Shown: positions 1 to 8,630 of the stretch, in pieces | Layout of the letters: each line of letters opens with the position of its first letter | Numbering within the stretch: the first letter of the stretch is position 1 | Source: Bacillus sp. MRMR6 | Lineage (GTDB): Bacteria; Bacillota; Bacilli; Bacillales; Cytobacillaceae | Reading direction: 5' to 3' | Length of the DNA: 64,000 nucleotides | Assembly: GCF_001940785.1 (NCBI RefSeq) | Contig: NZ_MSLS01000002.1 | Location: forward strand, 290,797 to 354,796 | The notes under the pieces: generated by a model | Database searches by the model: none | Told to the model about the DNA's origin: nothing | What the model saw: the letters and a program-made list of their open reading frames with translations, nothing else | Made by a program: the position numbers and the translations under genes

Positions 1-180
1 TATCACACTGCCCATGATGCGCTGATGGAAGGCTTAAATATGATTGATCCTGGCCACAATGTTGAGAAAATCATGAAAAAAGGGCTGACCGACACACTTT
101 CAAAAATGTGCGAAAAAGCCGGCTATGAAGTCGAGATTTTTCCATCCGAACTCAACACAGATCCGTTTAAATTTGTATAA
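1..180 (+). CDS. yqfO: Nif3-like dinuclear metal-centre protein (YqfO), C-terminal fragment
   Basis: The first 59 codons are open from the window edge to a TAA at 178-180, so only the C-terminus of a larger protein is seen. The end ...DPFKFV and the phrase YHTAHDALMEGLNMIDPGHN resemble the last part of NIF3/YqfO-family proteins, in which a His and an acidic residue of this segment help bind a dinuclear metal centre. In B. subtilis yqfO lies just upstream of ispH, in agreement with the next gene here. The exact biochemical role of the family is unsettled. Assignment is by motif plus synteny; the start and most of the protein lie outside the window. Confidence 0.7.
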   Translation, partial: YHTAHDALMEGLNMIDPGHNVEKIMKKGLTDTLSKMCEKAGYEVEIFPSELNTDPFKFV

Positions 181-212
181 AAGGTAATCGTTGCTGGATT
201 TTTAAACGTTTT

Positions 213-246
213 GGACCTCACTGACGTTCCATGAGGTCCGTTTTCG
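213..246 (+). terminator. Intrinsic terminator after yqfO
   Basis: GGACCTCA (213-220) pairs perfectly with TGAGGTCC (232-239), followed by GTTTTC. It lies about 30 nt after the yqfO stop. Confidence 0.75.
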
Positions 247-330
247 TCATGAAAGTGTTAAGATGCCCGTTTCAGTTAAATTTTGAAAGCTATCGGTGAG
301 CATGATAGCGTCATGATGCCAGATAACATA

Positions 331-374
331 AGAAACAAAAAAGATGACCAAATTGTTATACAAATGGTCATCTT
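331..374 (-). terminator. Intrinsic terminator after ispH
   Basis: AAGATGACCA (341-350) pairs with TGGTCATCTT (365-374). Read on the minus strand the hairpin is followed by a T-rich run (TTTTTTGTTTCTT), and it lies 11 nt after the ispH stop. Confidence 0.8.
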
Positions 375-384
375 TATTGTGACG

Positions 385-1323
385 TTATTTCTTTACCTTT
401 GGCAATATTTTGTGTAATGGTACATTTCGGCGTCTTTCCCAAGTTGCTTCATTATTCGGGTCAAATTGTTCTAGGAAGGTAATAACTTCCTTCGTGATTG
501 GAGTCGGAGTGGACGCGCCAGAAGTAACGGCAACGTTTTTAGCTTCTTTAATCCAATCAATGTCTAATTCTGTAATATCAGCTATACGGTAGGCCTTTGT
601 ACCGGCAATTTCTTCTGAAACCTGTGCAAGACGATTAGAGTTATTACTCTTAGGATCGCCTACAACAATGGTGACATCAGCTTCTGTCGCTTGACCAGCA
701 ACAGCCTCTTGACGGACCTGTGTAGCATTACAGATTTCATTATAGGCCTCAGCATGAGGATATTTTTCCTGAACCTTTTTCATCGTGTCTGCTACATCCC
801 ATTGGCTCATGGTTGTTTGATTGGTTACGATCAGTTTTTCACGATCAAGAGTTAGGGCTTCTACGTCACTTGGAGTTTCAACAAGATGTACAAAGCCAGG
901 TGCAACCCCAACAGCACCTTCTGGCTCAGGATGTCCTTTTTTCCCAACATAAATGACATGATAACCCTGCTTTGTTTTTTCTTCAATTAAATCATGGGTT
1001 CTCGTTACATCAGGGCAGGTTGCATCAAGTGTCACAAGTCCTTTTGCTTTCGCCATCGCTCTTACCTCTGGGGAAATTCCGTGAGCAGTAAATATTACTG
1101 TTCCAGAATCAACTTTTTCAAGTATCTCTAGGCGGTTTTCTCCATCTAGAGTAATGATTCCTTCTTCTTCAAAGGCATCGGTAACATGTTTATTATGAAC
1201 GATCATCCCTAAGATGTAGATTGGACGGGGTAGTGATTTATCTAATGCAGCATTCCTAGCAATAACCATGGCGTCAACAACACCATAACAATATCCGCGC
1301 GGTGAAATCTTAATAATTTGCAT
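385..1323 (-). CDS. ispH: 4-hydroxy-3-methylbut-2-enyl diphosphate reductase
   Basis: This 312-aa enzyme catalyses the last step of the MEP isoprenoid pathway, reducing HMBPP to IPP and DMAPP with a [4Fe-4S] cluster in the cytosol. The three cluster cysteines are visible: C12 in SPRGYCYGV, one in DATCPDVTR and one in [13 protein letters not shown]. The chosen ATG at 1323 has an AGGAGG eight bases upstream; a longer reading (MLFLRRTLY...) would run through that ribosome binding site. It is transcribed alone, away from yqfQ, with its own promoter and terminator. The second MEP iron-sulfur enzyme, ispG, lies 7 kb away, as in B. subtilis. Confidence 0.96.
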   Translation of the reverse strand: MQIIKISPRGYCYGVVDAMVIARNAALDKSLPRPIYILGMIVHNKHVTDAFEEEGIITLDGENRLEILEKVDSGTVIFTAHGISPEVRAMAKAKGLVTLDATCPDVTRTHDLIEEKTKQGYHVIYVGKKGHPEPEGAVGVAPGFVHLVETPSDVEALTLDREKLIVTNQTTMSQWDVADTMKKVQEKYPHAEAYNEICNATQVRQEAVAGQATEADVTIVVGDPKSNNSNRLAQVSEEIAGTKAYRIADITELDIDWIKEAKNVAVTSGASTPTPITKEVITFLEQFDPNNEATWERRRNVPLHKILPKVKK

Positions 1324-1366
1324 ATATAAGGTCCTCCTAAGGAACAACATCTTAATCTATGTAATT

Positions 1367-1395
1367 ATTATATAAAACTAATAGAAATATTACAA
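1367..1395 (-). promoter_or_regulatory. Sigma-A type promoter of ispH
   Basis: On the minus strand TTGTAA (1390-1395), a 17-bp spacer and a perfect TATAAT (1367-1372) lie 44 bases upstream of the ispH ATG. Confidence 0.7.
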
Positions 1396-1410
1396 AGATA
1401 CATTTTTCCT

Positions 1411-1712
1411 TTTCACAAGGCTCTTTTCTAACAGATTGTTGCTTTTACCAATATTCAACGCGCAGAGTGGATTGTAGCGAAAGGCGCTTGACTCCTCGAA
1501 AATGAAAACCACATTTTCTTCGTGCGATGTTTCGCTGCCGTAGCCTTCCTTGTCCTGCGGGATATAGAGGAAAAGTCGAGACCCCACAGACGCGAAGCGT
1601 CGAGGAGGCTCGACTTCCTCCCCGAGGTACTCTTGCGCCTGTAGCGAAAAGAAACGGTCCATGTTTATTTCCAATAACAACATTCTATAAGAAAAGAGCC
1701 TTTCACAAAGCA
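1411..1712. repeat. Long structured element with ~13-bp terminal inverted repeats and a GC-rich core
   Basis: AAGGCTCTTTTCT (1417-1429) returns as its exact reverse complement AGAAAAGAGCCTT (1690-1702), bracketing about 300 bp. Inside, TGTAGCGAAA occurs as a direct repeat near both core ends (about 1474 and 1641), and the core carries inverted segments such as CGACGCTTCGCGTCTG and paired GTCGAG/CTCGAC around 1575-1615. The core is clearly richer in G+C than its surroundings. It resembles structured dispersed repeats of Bacillus intergenic regions. No convincing gene lies in this stretch; the open frames across it follow the repeat symmetry. Confidence 0.6.
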
Positions 1713-1757
1713 CAAAATAAAAGAATGCTGTTTCCAGCATTCAAAATGATTCCATAT

Positions 1758-2390
1758 TTAAATATAAAGTTTAGGTATTGAAGTACCTTGTTTACGTTTC
1801 TCTTTTGTTTCTGGACTGCTTGTTTGCGGAGCTTTTTTGTTCCCTTTAGAAGTTGTTTCAGAAGATTCATCCTTGTCAACTGCAACGGTTGTGCTTTCCT
1901 TTGGTTGGTCTTCACTAGGTGAATCCTTCAATCCTTTGTAGAGCTTCCACATGGCAGGAAGATTTTTTACTAAAGGGCCATATTGCTGAATCATTGGTCC
2001 AAAAGATTGTGCTGTTTGTAATACCTGTTGTGTATTATTAAGAAAACCAGATAATCCATCAGGTTTACTCAAGGTTTGGAGTATTGAACCGATACCGCCT
2101 CCGCTTCCGCCTGAAGCACTGTTTCGGGCTGCTCCTTGGATCCCTTGAAGAGCCCCCATAGCTTGTTTATTCCCGCCTAAGAGCTTTGAAAGGATTCCAC
2201 CACCACCACTTCTGCCCGGGGGTCTTCCCATCATGGAACCCATCATTTGATTGCCGCCGCCGAAGGGATTCGCTGCTCCCATCATCCTTTGACCCCCTCC
2301 GCCGTAAGGGCCTCTCATTTGGCCTGGACCCATCATTCTCGGGCCCATTCCCCCTTGAAATGGGATTCTTGGTCTAGGCTGCATTAACAT
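1758..2390 (-). CDS. yqfQ: YqfQ/VrrA-family Gly-Met-rich protein
   Basis: A 210-aa protein of unknown function. Residues 1-65 are very rich in Gly, Met, Pro and Arg (runs such as GPRMMGPGQMRGPYGGGGQR), a middle part is predicted helical (ILQTLSKPDGLSGFLNNTQQ), and the C-terminus is charged and low-complexity (Lys, Glu, Ser, Thr). The family name comes from VrrA of B. anthracis, known for a variable-number repeat; B. subtilis yqfQ sits at this place between ispH and cshB. AGAGGAGG lies only 2 bases before the first ATG (2390) but 8 bases before the ATG at 2384, which may be the true start. No transmembrane segment is evident. Role unknown. Confidence 0.75.
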   Translation of the reverse strand: MLMQPRPRIPFQGGMGPRMMGPGQMRGPYGGGGQRMMGAANPFGGGNQMMGSMMGRPPGRSGGGGILSKLLGGNKQAMGALQGIQGAARNSASGGSGGGIGSILQTLSKPDGLSGFLNNTQQVLQTAQSFGPMIQQYGPLVKNLPAMWKLYKGLKDSPSEDQPKESTTVAVDKDESSETTSKGNKKAPQTSSPETKEKRKQGTSIPKLYI

Positions 2391-2570
2391 AACCTCCTCT
2401 CAAAATACTCGTTATGCTTTAGGGTATGCATCTATCCTATTTTGGTTTAGGTATTAACCACAATACAAACTCTAAATTTATATGATTTAAAATGAGATGA
2501 AAGGTTAAAAATGATAATGAAGACTAAATATTCGAATATCCAATGAAAAATGGATTTCTAAAGGTCATGC

Positions 2571-2599
2571 TGGTTATTTGAATCAATCTTTACTATAAT
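2571..2599 (+). promoter_or_regulatory. Possible promoter of cshB
   Basis: A perfect TATAAT (2594-2599) is preceded after 17 bp by a weak -35 TGGTTA (2571-2576). It lies 54 bp upstream of the cshB start. The rest of the 260-bp gap back to yqfQ shows nothing else I can name. Confidence 0.45.
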
Positions 2600-2652
2600 T
2601 ACATGATGGACAGAAATGGATCTAGATTATTTTTTAATAAGGGAGCAATTAC

Positions 2653-3963
2653 ATGAAGGTAAATCGATTTGAACGTTTTAATTTTAAACCTTTTATTATA
2701 GAAGCTATAAAAGATCTTGGTTTTCATGAGCCGACTGATATTCAGGAGCAAATGATTCCGATGGTTTTAAAAAATGATAGTGCCATTGGTCAATCGCAGA
2801 CTGGTACAGGAAAGACACTTGCTTATGTTTTGCCAATACTTGAAAAAATTAATCCAGAGAAGAAAGAAGTGCAAGCAGTTATAACTGCACCAACAAGAGA
2901 GCTGGCTTCTCAAATTTATCAACAAATCTTAAAGATTACGGAACACTGCAGACCAGAAGAAGCCATCCTGACAAAGGTGTTTATTGGAGGGACGGATAAA
3001 CAGAGGACAATTGATAAATTAAAGGTGCAGCCGCATATTGTGGTTGGAACGCCAGGAAGAATCAAAGACTTGATGTCAGACAAAGCGTTGTTTGTCCATA
3101 CTTCCGATATGCTAGTAGTAGATGAAGCAGATATGATGCTAGATATGGGCTTTATTGAGGATCTTGATCAGGTAGCGGCAAGAATGCCTGAAAAGCTGCA
3201 GATGCTGGTATTCTCAGCAACTATCCCTGAAAAGCTAAAGCCATTCCTTAAAAAGTATATGGAGAATCCAAAAACGATTCATATCCAGGAGAAACAACGG
3301 GCTGCTGTAAATTTAGACCATTATTTACTGCCATCAAGGCATCGAAATAAAAAACAGTTGGTATACGAAGCACTGACACATTACAATCCCTATTTAGCTA
3401 TTGTGTTTACCAATACCAAGAGAATGGCTGAAGAGGTAGCTGGATTCTTGACCGAAAAAGGGTTAAAGGTTGGCCGGGTTCACGGCGACTTAAGCCCAAG
3501 AGAACGAAAAAAGATGATGAAGCAAATTCAAGATTTAGAATATCAATATATCGTTGCTACGGACCTTGCTTCACGGGGGATTGATATTGAAGGCGTAAGT
3601 CATGTCATCAACTATGAGCTCCCAACTGACCTGGATTTCTACATCCATAGGGTGGGCAGAACAGCTAGAGCGGGCAAGTCAGGTATTGCCTTAACGGTTT
3701 ATGAGCTTGCTGATGAAGATGCCTTAAACCGTATAGAGAAGATGGGCATTGAGTTCAAGAATATTGACCTTAAGAAAGACGGTTTTGTAGAAACTGAAGG
3801 ACGTAATAAAAGAAAAACGCGGGTTAGAAAAGAAGATGAGGCAGATAAGGTAGCCAAATCACTTGTGAAGAAGCCGCAAAAGGTTAAACCAGGCTATAAA
3901 AAGAAAATGCAGTGGGAAATGGATAAGATAAAAAAACGACAAAGAAAAATAAATAAGAAATAG
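2653..3963 (+). CDS. cshB: DEAD-box ATP-dependent RNA helicase CshB
   Basis: The 436-aa protein has the complete DEAD-box set: Walker A AQ-type SQTGTGKT (residues 48-55), PTRELA, TPGR, DEAD at 157-160, SAT, then in the second RecA domain VATDLASRGIDI and HRVGRTARAG. A Lys/Arg-rich tail of about 60 residues follows and probably binds RNA. CshB in B. subtilis works in RNA remodelling at low temperature and in mRNA turnover. Start ATG follows AAGGGAGC. The gene ends 24 nt before nfo and is probably co-transcribed with it, as in B. subtilis (yqfR-yqfS). Confidence 0.93.
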   Translation: MKVNRFERFNFKPFIIEAIKDLGFHEPTDIQEQMIPMVLKNDSAIGQSQTGTGKTLAYVLPILEKINPEKKEVQAVITAPTRELASQIYQQILKITEHCRPEEAILTKVFIGGTDKQRTIDKLKVQPHIVVGTPGRIKDLMSDKALFVHTSDMLVVDEADMMLDMGFIEDLDQVAARMPEKLQMLVFSATIPEKLKPFLKKYMENPKTIHIQEKQRAAVNLDHYLLPSRHRNKKQLVYEALTHYNPYLAIVFTNTKRMAEEVAGFLTEKGLKVGRVHGDLSPRERKKMMKQIQDLEYQYIVATDLASRGIDIEGVSHVINYELPTDLDFYIHRVGRTARAGKSGIALTVYELADEDALNRIEKMGIEFKNIDLKKDGFVETEGRNKRKTRVRKEDEADKVAKSLVKKPQKVKPGYKKKMQWEMDKIKKRQRKINKK

Positions 3964-3987
3964 TCTTGTGAAGGGAGAGAGAAAGGT

Positions 3988-4884
3988 TTGTTGAAGATTG
4001 GTTCGCACGTATCTATGAGTGGAAAGAAGATGCTCCTTGCTGCGAGTGAGGAGGCCGTTTCATATGGTTCTAATACCTTTATGATTTATACAGGTGCACC
4101 GCAAAACACCAGACGGAAAAAAATTGAGGATTTGAATATAGAAGCAGGCATGAGACATATGGAACAGCATGGTATTTCAGATATCGTTGTCCATGCTCCC
4201 TATATCATCAATATTGGTAATACAACGAACCCCGATACGTTTGATTTAGGTATTAGATTTTTATCCTCGGAGATCGAACGTACTGAAGCTTTGGGTGCAA
4301 GACAAATTGTTCTTCACCCAGGTGCCCATGTAGGTGCTGGGACCGAAGCAGGGATTAAGCAGATAATTGAAGGTATAAATGAAGTATTAACCGGAAAAGA
4401 ACAGCTGCAAATTGCTTTAGAAACAATGGCAGGAAAGGGTTCCGAATGTGGTAAAACCTTTGAAGAATTGGCAATGATCATCGATGGTGTAAACTATAAC
4501 GACCGGCTTTCTGTCTGCTTTGATACCTGTCATACCCATGATGCCGGGTACAATATTGTTGAGGATTTTGATGGTGTTCTAAATGAATTTGATAAGATCA
4601 TCGGAATTGAGCGGTTAAAGGTTCTTCATATCAATGACAGTAAGAATGCTGTTGGCATGCGAAAGGACCGCCATGAAAATATTGGTTTTGGACATATTGG
4701 CTTTAAAGCCCTTAACTATATTGTCCATCACCCGCAGTTAATGGATGTACCAAAAATTCTTGAGACACCTTTTGTTGGAGAAGATAAAAACGATAAAAAA
4801 GCTCCATACAAATTCGAAATCGAAATGCTCCGTGAACAGAAATTTAACGAGAATCTACTTGATAAAATTGTACTTTCTTCATAA
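3988..4884 (+). CDS. nfo: Endonuclease IV (AP endonuclease, Nfo)
   Basis: This 298-aa TIM-barrel enzyme cuts the DNA backbone 5' of abasic sites in base-excision repair and uses three zinc ions. Family signatures seen: N-terminal [43 protein letters not shown] and LHINDSKN, which carry the metal-binding His, Asp and Glu residues. The start is TTG (3988), immediately followed by a second TTG codon read as Leu; GGGAGAGAGAAAGG serves as ribosome binding site. In B. subtilis Nfo is a spore-loaded repair enzyme. A bidirectional terminator follows the gene. Confidence 0.95.
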   Translation: MLKIGSHVSMSGKKMLLAASEEAVSYGSNTFMIYTGAPQNTRRKKIEDLNIEAGMRHMEQHGISDIVVHAPYIINIGNTTNPDTFDLGIRFLSSEIERTEALGARQIVLHPGAHVGAGTEAGIKQIIEGINEVLTGKEQLQIALETMAGKGSECGKTFEELAMIIDGVNYNDRLSVCFDTCHTHDAGYNIVEDFDGVLNEFDKIIGIERLKVLHINDSKNAVGMRKDRHENIGFGHIGFKALNYIVHHPQLMDVPKILETPFVGEDKNDKKAPYKFEIEMLREQKFNENLLDKIVLSS

Positions 4885-4892
4885 TAAATTTT

Positions 4893-4922
4893 AAAAAGCT
4901 GAGCCTTAGGCTCAGCTTTTTG
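4893..4922. terminator. Bidirectional terminator between nfo and yqfT
   Basis: AAAAGCTGAGCC and GGCTCAGCTTTT form a 12-bp stem with a 3-nt loop, with T-tracts in both reading directions, between two convergent genes. Confidence 0.85.
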
Positions 4923-4937
4923 TCAAACCAATCGAGC

Positions 4938-5192
4938 TTACTTAGTAAACATAATAAATAGTTTATTGACCTCACGGGCTGTCTCAGGACCAGCCACCTT
5001 AGCTATTTCTCTAATTAACGTCGTCCTTTGTCTATCATCAAAAATATTCACATCTTTACCTTTTAAGAACGAGGCGATCTTATTCGATTGCTGTCGATTA
5101 ACCTTAATATTAAATTGATCTGCATATTTTAATAACTCTTCACCAGTAATATTCTTTAGCTTGTGATTAATGATGTTTTTAAAAATCGTCAC
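4938..5192 (-). CDS. yqfT: DUF2624 family small protein (YqfT)
   Basis: An 84-aa helical, Lys/Asn-rich protein of unknown function belonging to DUF2624; the phrase NHKLKNITGEELLKYADQ is typical. Several GTG codons could start it (5201, 5198, 5192). GGAGGAG ends too close to the first two, and spacing to GTG 5192 is about 8 nt, so that start is preferred (MTIFKNIINHK...). It faces nfo across a shared terminator and diverges from the znu operon. B. subtilis yqfT sits at the same spot. Confidence 0.75.
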   Translation of the reverse strand: MTIFKNIINHKLKNITGEELLKYADQFNIKVNRQQSNKIASFLKGKDVNIFDDRQRTTLIREIAKVAGPETAREVNKLFIMFTK

Positions 5193-5284
5193 AGTCACCA
5201 CTCCTCCAGATAATCTATGAGGGAAGGGATAAGGTTGTGACGATTCGTAATAAGTTAGATAACAAATTTGTAAAGTCTTAGACC

Positions 5285-5313
5285 TTTACATTACGAAATA
5301 GCTGTTGTATACT
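5285..5313 (+). promoter_or_regulatory. Sigma-A promoter of znuC-znuB-zur
   Basis: TTTACA (5285-5290), 17-bp spacer, TATACT (5308-5313). It lies 49 bp upstream of the znuC ATG. Confidence 0.7.
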
Positions 5314-5321
5314 ACTTGATG

Positions 5322-5345
5322 TTAAATCGGAATGATTCTTAAAAT
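5322..5345 (+). promoter_or_regulatory. Candidate Zur operator
   Basis: TTAAATCGGAATGATTCTTA overlaps the expected transcription start, right after the -10 box. The left half matches the Bacillus Zur box (AAATCGTAATnATTACGATT) at nearly every position; the right half is degenerate. Since zur itself ends the operon, autoregulation by zinc is the likely reading. Confidence 0.5.
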
Positions 5346-5361
5346 TAAAAGGTGAGATAAG

Positions 5362-6147
5362 ATGACAGCTAAACCTATAATTGAAATTAAGCGGCTTTCT
5401 TATCGTTATGAAAGGGATATTGTTCTAGAAAATATCAATCTTACCATTCCAAATGGTTCTTTTTTAGCGATTGTTGGTCCCAATGGTTCAGGTAAATCAA
5501 CATTATTAAAATTAATTCTTGGATTATTAAAAATACAAAGCGGTGAGATCCATTTATTCGGTGTGGAGTTAAATAAATTCAAGAACTGGCAGCAAATCGG
5601 CTATGTCTCTCAGAAGGCTAATTCCTTTAATACTGGTTTTCCAGCTACTGTTTTCGAAGTGGTTTCAAGTGGATTAACCAAGAAGCTGGGTTTGTTTAAT
5701 TTCTTTAAAAAAGAACATTCACAGCAAGTGCTAGAAGCATTAGATGCTGTCGGGATGAAAAAGTTCAAAAATCGTAATATTGGAGAACTGTCAGGTGGAC
5801 AACAACAAAGAGTATTTATTGCCCGCGCACTTGTTAGTGAACCGAAACTGCTAATATTAGATGAACCTACTGTTGGCGTTGATGCAGAGAATGTAAATGC
5901 TTTTTACCACATGCTTGGTGAGTTAAATAAGAAACGGGGAATTACACTCCTATTGGTTACACACGATATTGGCACCATATCTGAAAGGGTGAGCCATGTA
6001 GTCTGCCTTAATAAACACCTGCATTTCCATGGTGAGACGGATGAATTTGAAAAGCTTAGAGCAGAGGGAATGTCAGAGTTTTATGGTCATGATGTCCACC
6101 TGCTTTCTCATCATCATGAGCATGATCATGGAGGCGTCAGGTCATGA
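5362..6147 (+). CDS. znuC: Zinc ABC transporter ATP-binding protein
   Basis: The 261-aa protein is an ABC ATPase: Walker A GPNGSGKST (about residues 39-47), [15 protein letters not shown] signature, Walker B LLILDEPTVG and switch His in LLVTHD. Its tail is His-rich (HDVHLLSHHHEHDHGG), common in ZnuC/AdcC-type metal importers. It energises high-affinity zinc uptake with the permease encoded next, whose start overlaps its end by 4 nt (ATGA). The zinc-binding lipoprotein (ZnuA/AdcA) is not encoded here and must be elsewhere. Context with zur supports zinc over manganese. Confidence 0.88.
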   Translation: MTAKPIIEIKRLSYRYERDIVLENINLTIPNGSFLAIVGPNGSGKSTLLKLILGLLKIQSGEIHLFGVELNKFKNWQQIGYVSQKANSFNTGFPATVFEVVSSGLTKKLGLFNFFKKEHSQQVLEALDAVGMKKFKNRNIGELSGGQQQRVFIARALVSEPKLLILDEPTVGVDAENVNAFYHMLGELNKKRGITLLLVTHDIGTISERVSHVVCLNKHLHFHGETDEFEKLRAEGMSEFYGHDVHLLSHHHEHDHGGVRS

Positions 6148-7001
6148 TACAAGGAATCCTACAATATGAATTTCTGCAAAATGCCTTCTTTACAGGTTTA
6201 ATGATTGGTATTCTGGCTCCGTTATTAGGAGTGTTCATCGTTGTCAGACGACTTTCATTAATTGCAGATGCTTTAAGCCATGTCACATTAGCTGGTATAG
6301 CAGCGAGTCTTCTAATTGAGAAATACTTTCTCTTCATGAGCGGACTAAATCCACTTTATTTAGGAATGGTCTTTTCTGTTGGAGGCTCATTGTTTATTGA
6401 AAAACTTCGCGGAGTTTACAAGCATTACCAAGAACTTGCGATTCCAATTATTTTATCAAGTGGAATCGGGCTAGGGGTTATTTTTATATCACTTGCAAAC
6501 GGGTTTAACACTGATTTATTTAGTTATTTGTTCGGCAGTGTATCAGCGGTTAGCAGGACCGATTTATGGGTTATTTTCTCCATTAGTATTGTTGTCATTT
6601 TAGTCATTATTCTTTTATATAAAGAACTCTTTTTATTATCCTTTGATGAGGAGCATGCAAAGGCTTCTGGGATTCCTGCAAAGGCGATTCACTTTATTTT
6701 TATTGTAATGGTTGCGCTCGTTATTGCGGCTTCGATGCGGATCGTGGGGATCCTGCTTGTTTCCTCACTTATGACCCTGCCAGTTGCTGCCAGCATCAGA
6801 GTCGCTAAAGGCTTCAAGCAGACGATTATATTATCAGTTTTATTCGGAGAGATTTCCGTTCTGGGAGGCTTGTTTGCTTCTTATTATTTAGATTTAGCCC
6901 CAGGTGGAACGATTGTCATGATTGCTGTTGTCATATTAATATTAACCATATTTTATAAAAAAATGACAATCAATAAATCCATTAGTCAGGGGGGTATCTA
7001 A
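6144..7001 (+). CDS. znuB: Zinc ABC transporter permease
   Basis: A 285-aa membrane protein with about eight hydrophobic helices of the ABC-3 family (ZnuB/MntB/TroC type). Recognisable are LGVFIVVRRLSLIADALSHV near the N-terminus and the EEHAKASGIP cytoplasmic loop that contacts the ATPase. It overlaps znuC by four bases and abuts zur directly, so all three form one transcription unit. Substrate zinc is inferred from the neighbouring zur; the sequence itself does not separate Zn from Mn permeases. Confidence 0.88.
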   Translation: MIQGILQYEFLQNAFFTGLMIGILAPLLGVFIVVRRLSLIADALSHVTLAGIAASLLIEKYFLFMSGLNPLYLGMVFSVGGSLFIEKLRGVYKHYQELAIPIILSSGIGLGVIFISLANGFNTDLFSYLFGSVSAVSRTDLWVIFSISIVVILVIILLYKELFLLSFDEEHAKASGIPAKAIHFIFIVMVALVIAASMRIVGILLVSSLMTLPVAASIRVAKGFKQTIILSVLFGEISVLGGLFASYYLDLAPGGTIVMIAVVILILTIFYKKMTINKSISQGGI

Positions 7002-7415
7002 ATGAATGTAGAAGAAGCGATTCAACACTTAAAAGAGAACGGATTTAAGCAGACAGGAAAAAGGGAAGATATGCTTCAACTGTTTGCAGATAGTAATAAG
7101 TATCTAACTGCAAAAGACGTTTTAGATAAACTAAAGGAAGATTACCCTGGTCTAAGCTTTGATACCATTTATCGAAATCTTTCCCTGTTTGTTGATATGG
7201 GTATACTTGAAATGACTGAATTGTCAGGAGAAAAGCATTTTCGTTTTACTTGTTCACGTCATCATCATCATCACCACCACTTCATCTGCCTTGATTGTGG
7301 AAAAACAAAAGAGATTGAAACCTGTCCAATGAATGGATTAAGTGAGGATCTTAGGGGATATGATATTTCGGGACATAAATTTGAGATTTATGGAAGATGC
7401 CCGGAGTGTCGTTAG
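7002..7415 (+). CDS. zur: Fur-family zinc uptake regulator Zur
   Basis: This 137-aa protein has a winged-helix domain ([33 protein letters not shown]) followed by a metal/dimer domain with a seven-His run, [16 protein letters not shown] and a final CPEC. The two CxxC pairs form the structural zinc site of Fur proteins. In B. subtilis Zur represses zinc importers and zinc-free ribosomal protein paralogs when zinc is plentiful. The ATG begins one base after the znuB stop. Among Fur paralogs, Zur is preferred because of the operon; position also matches B. subtilis yqfV (zur). Confidence 0.9.
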   Translation: MNVEEAIQHLKENGFKQTGKREDMLQLFADSNKYLTAKDVLDKLKEDYPGLSFDTIYRNLSLFVDMGILEMTELSGEKHFRFTCSRHHHHHHHFICLDCGKTKEIETCPMNGLSEDLRGYDISGHKFEIYGRCPECR

Positions 7416-7448
7416 AAACAGCTAGGGTAAATTCCCTAGCTGTTTTTT
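7416..7448. terminator. Terminator between zur and yqfW
   Basis: AACAGCTAGGG (7417-7427) pairs with CCCTAGCTGTT, followed by TTTTT. The T-tract overlaps the stop codon of the convergent gene. Confidence 0.85.
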
Positions 7449-8013
7449 AACCTCTTAACCATTTTTGAACCCAGCTATTGGCTTCTTCCCAGTTGTTAAC
7501 CCTGATCACACCCTTTGGAATTGGTTCTTGATTATAGGGTGTGTTAAATAAAAGGACTGGGATTCTACACTCCTCATGAATCGTAACGGCATTATCGTGT
7601 TTATCCTCTAGAAAAAGGTCTACCCGGTGTCTTTTGGCAGTTGCTACCTTATCATGCGAGCCGATTAATTCGATATGGTCATAAGATAAGCCCTTATTCT
7701 GAAACCACTTCCTGGTTTGATCGAGCAGCTGTGCTCCTCTGGCACTGATGAAAAATAACTCGTGATGTGCTGTCCAGCTGTTAAGTACTTTTTCTGCGCC
7801 TTTAGCGAGTGGCGATTTTTCATAAATGATTGGTTCCCACTTGATAAACCATTCTGCAAATTCTTCTTCAGAAACATCAACAACCTTCGTTAAATCATAC
7901 TGTTTCACATCATCTAAAGTGATATTTAGTCCGAAATCTCTGTTAATAAATGGTAATAAAGAGGTAGGACATGTAACCGTTCCATCAATATCTATTCCAA
8001 ATCTTCTTTTCAT
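7447..8013 (-). CDS. yqfW: HAD-superfamily nucleotidase-like protein (YqfW)
   Basis: The 188-aa protein carries HAD motif I GIDIDGTVT at its N-terminus, motif II LFFISARG and motif III/IV region VDLFLEDKHDN, consistent with a 5'(3')-deoxyribonucleotidase-type phosphatase (NT5C family). The physiological substrate is unknown. The ATG at 8013 has AAGGA just upstream; a GTG four codons earlier lacks a ribosome binding site. It lies opposite zur, at the place of B. subtilis yqfW. Confidence 0.8.
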   Translation of the reverse strand: MKRRFGIDIDGTVTCPTSLLPFINRDFGLNITLDDVKQYDLTKVVDVSEEEFAEWFIKWEPIIYEKSPLAKGAEKVLNSWTAHHELFFISARGAQLLDQTRKWFQNKGLSYDHIELIGSHDKVATAKRHRVDLFLEDKHDNAVTIHEECRIPVLLFNTPYNQEPIPKGVIRVNNWEEANSWVQKWLRG

Positions 8014-8179
8014 ACGTTCCTTCACCTTTGTTATGTGACTTTACACTTATCTTTATTATTTTACCAAAGTTCAGGAATAATGAAATATTCCCTAATGGTG
8101 TCAAAGATTAACATACTAAAAAGCTGAAACTTACAAACAATAATTAATGCTCCTATCGACTTGAAAGTGAGGGATTCGA

Positions 8180-8566
8180 ATGGCAGATGAAAAAGACACT
8201 CAGGTGCAAAATAATCTCCAAGGTGGAAACACTGGTGAAGATATCCCAAATCAGCCTTCAGAATATAGAGAAGAAACAGCGGCAGAAATTGCTGCACCTG
8301 TACCAGTAACTCGTCCAACCTTCCGTGAAAGGTCTAAAGCGGACAACGGGGCAGGGACGGGAACAAATGCAGGTACAGGAATAGGCTGGGCTGCTTTGGC
8401 ACTCTCGATTTTATCTCTGTTTGTAATGCCAATTCTTTTTGGGGCAGTGGGGATCGTGTTAGGATTTGTTGCTAGACGCAAAGGAGCCCAAGGGCTTGGA
8501 GCGTGGGCAATCGGTATCGGTGCCGTATCAATTATTGTCGGTATCTTTATCTTACCGTTCTTTTAA
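8180..8566 (+). CDS. yqfX: Small membrane protein YqfX
   Basis: A 128-aa protein: residues 1-70 are hydrophilic and acidic (rich in Glu, Gln, Asn and Pro), then two hydrophobic helices (WAALALSILSLFVMPILFG and WAIGIGAVSIIVGIFILPFF) joined by a basic loop FVARRKGAQG. That hairpin layout resembles DUF4190-like proteins. A GAGGGA site precedes the ATG. B. subtilis yqfX occupies this position. Function unknown; probably inserted in the membrane with a cytosolic N-terminal tail. Confidence 0.75.
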   Translation: MADEKDTQVQNNLQGGNTGEDIPNQPSEYREETAAEIAAPVPVTRPTFRERSKADNGAGTGTNAGTGIGWAALALSILSLFVMPILFGAVGIVLGFVARRKGAQGLGAWAIGIGAVSIIVGIFILPFF

Positions 8567-8594
8567 CATGTAACTTGCGAAAATAGGGGCAAAA

Positions 8595-8625
8595 AAAGAA
8601 CCTGGTATTTGATACCAGGTTCTTT
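8595..8625. terminator. Bidirectional terminator between yqfX and ispG
   Basis: AAAGAACCTGGTAT and ATACCAGGTTCTTT form a 14-bp stem with a TTG loop between convergent genes; A/T tracts lie on both sides. Confidence 0.85.
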
Positions 8626-8630
8626 GCTGT

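Noticed and set aside
1390..1740. Open frames of 116 aa (minus) and 84 aa (plus) across the repeat before ispH
   Set aside because: They follow the symmetry of the structured repeat, have no family resemblance and no suitable ribosome binding site.
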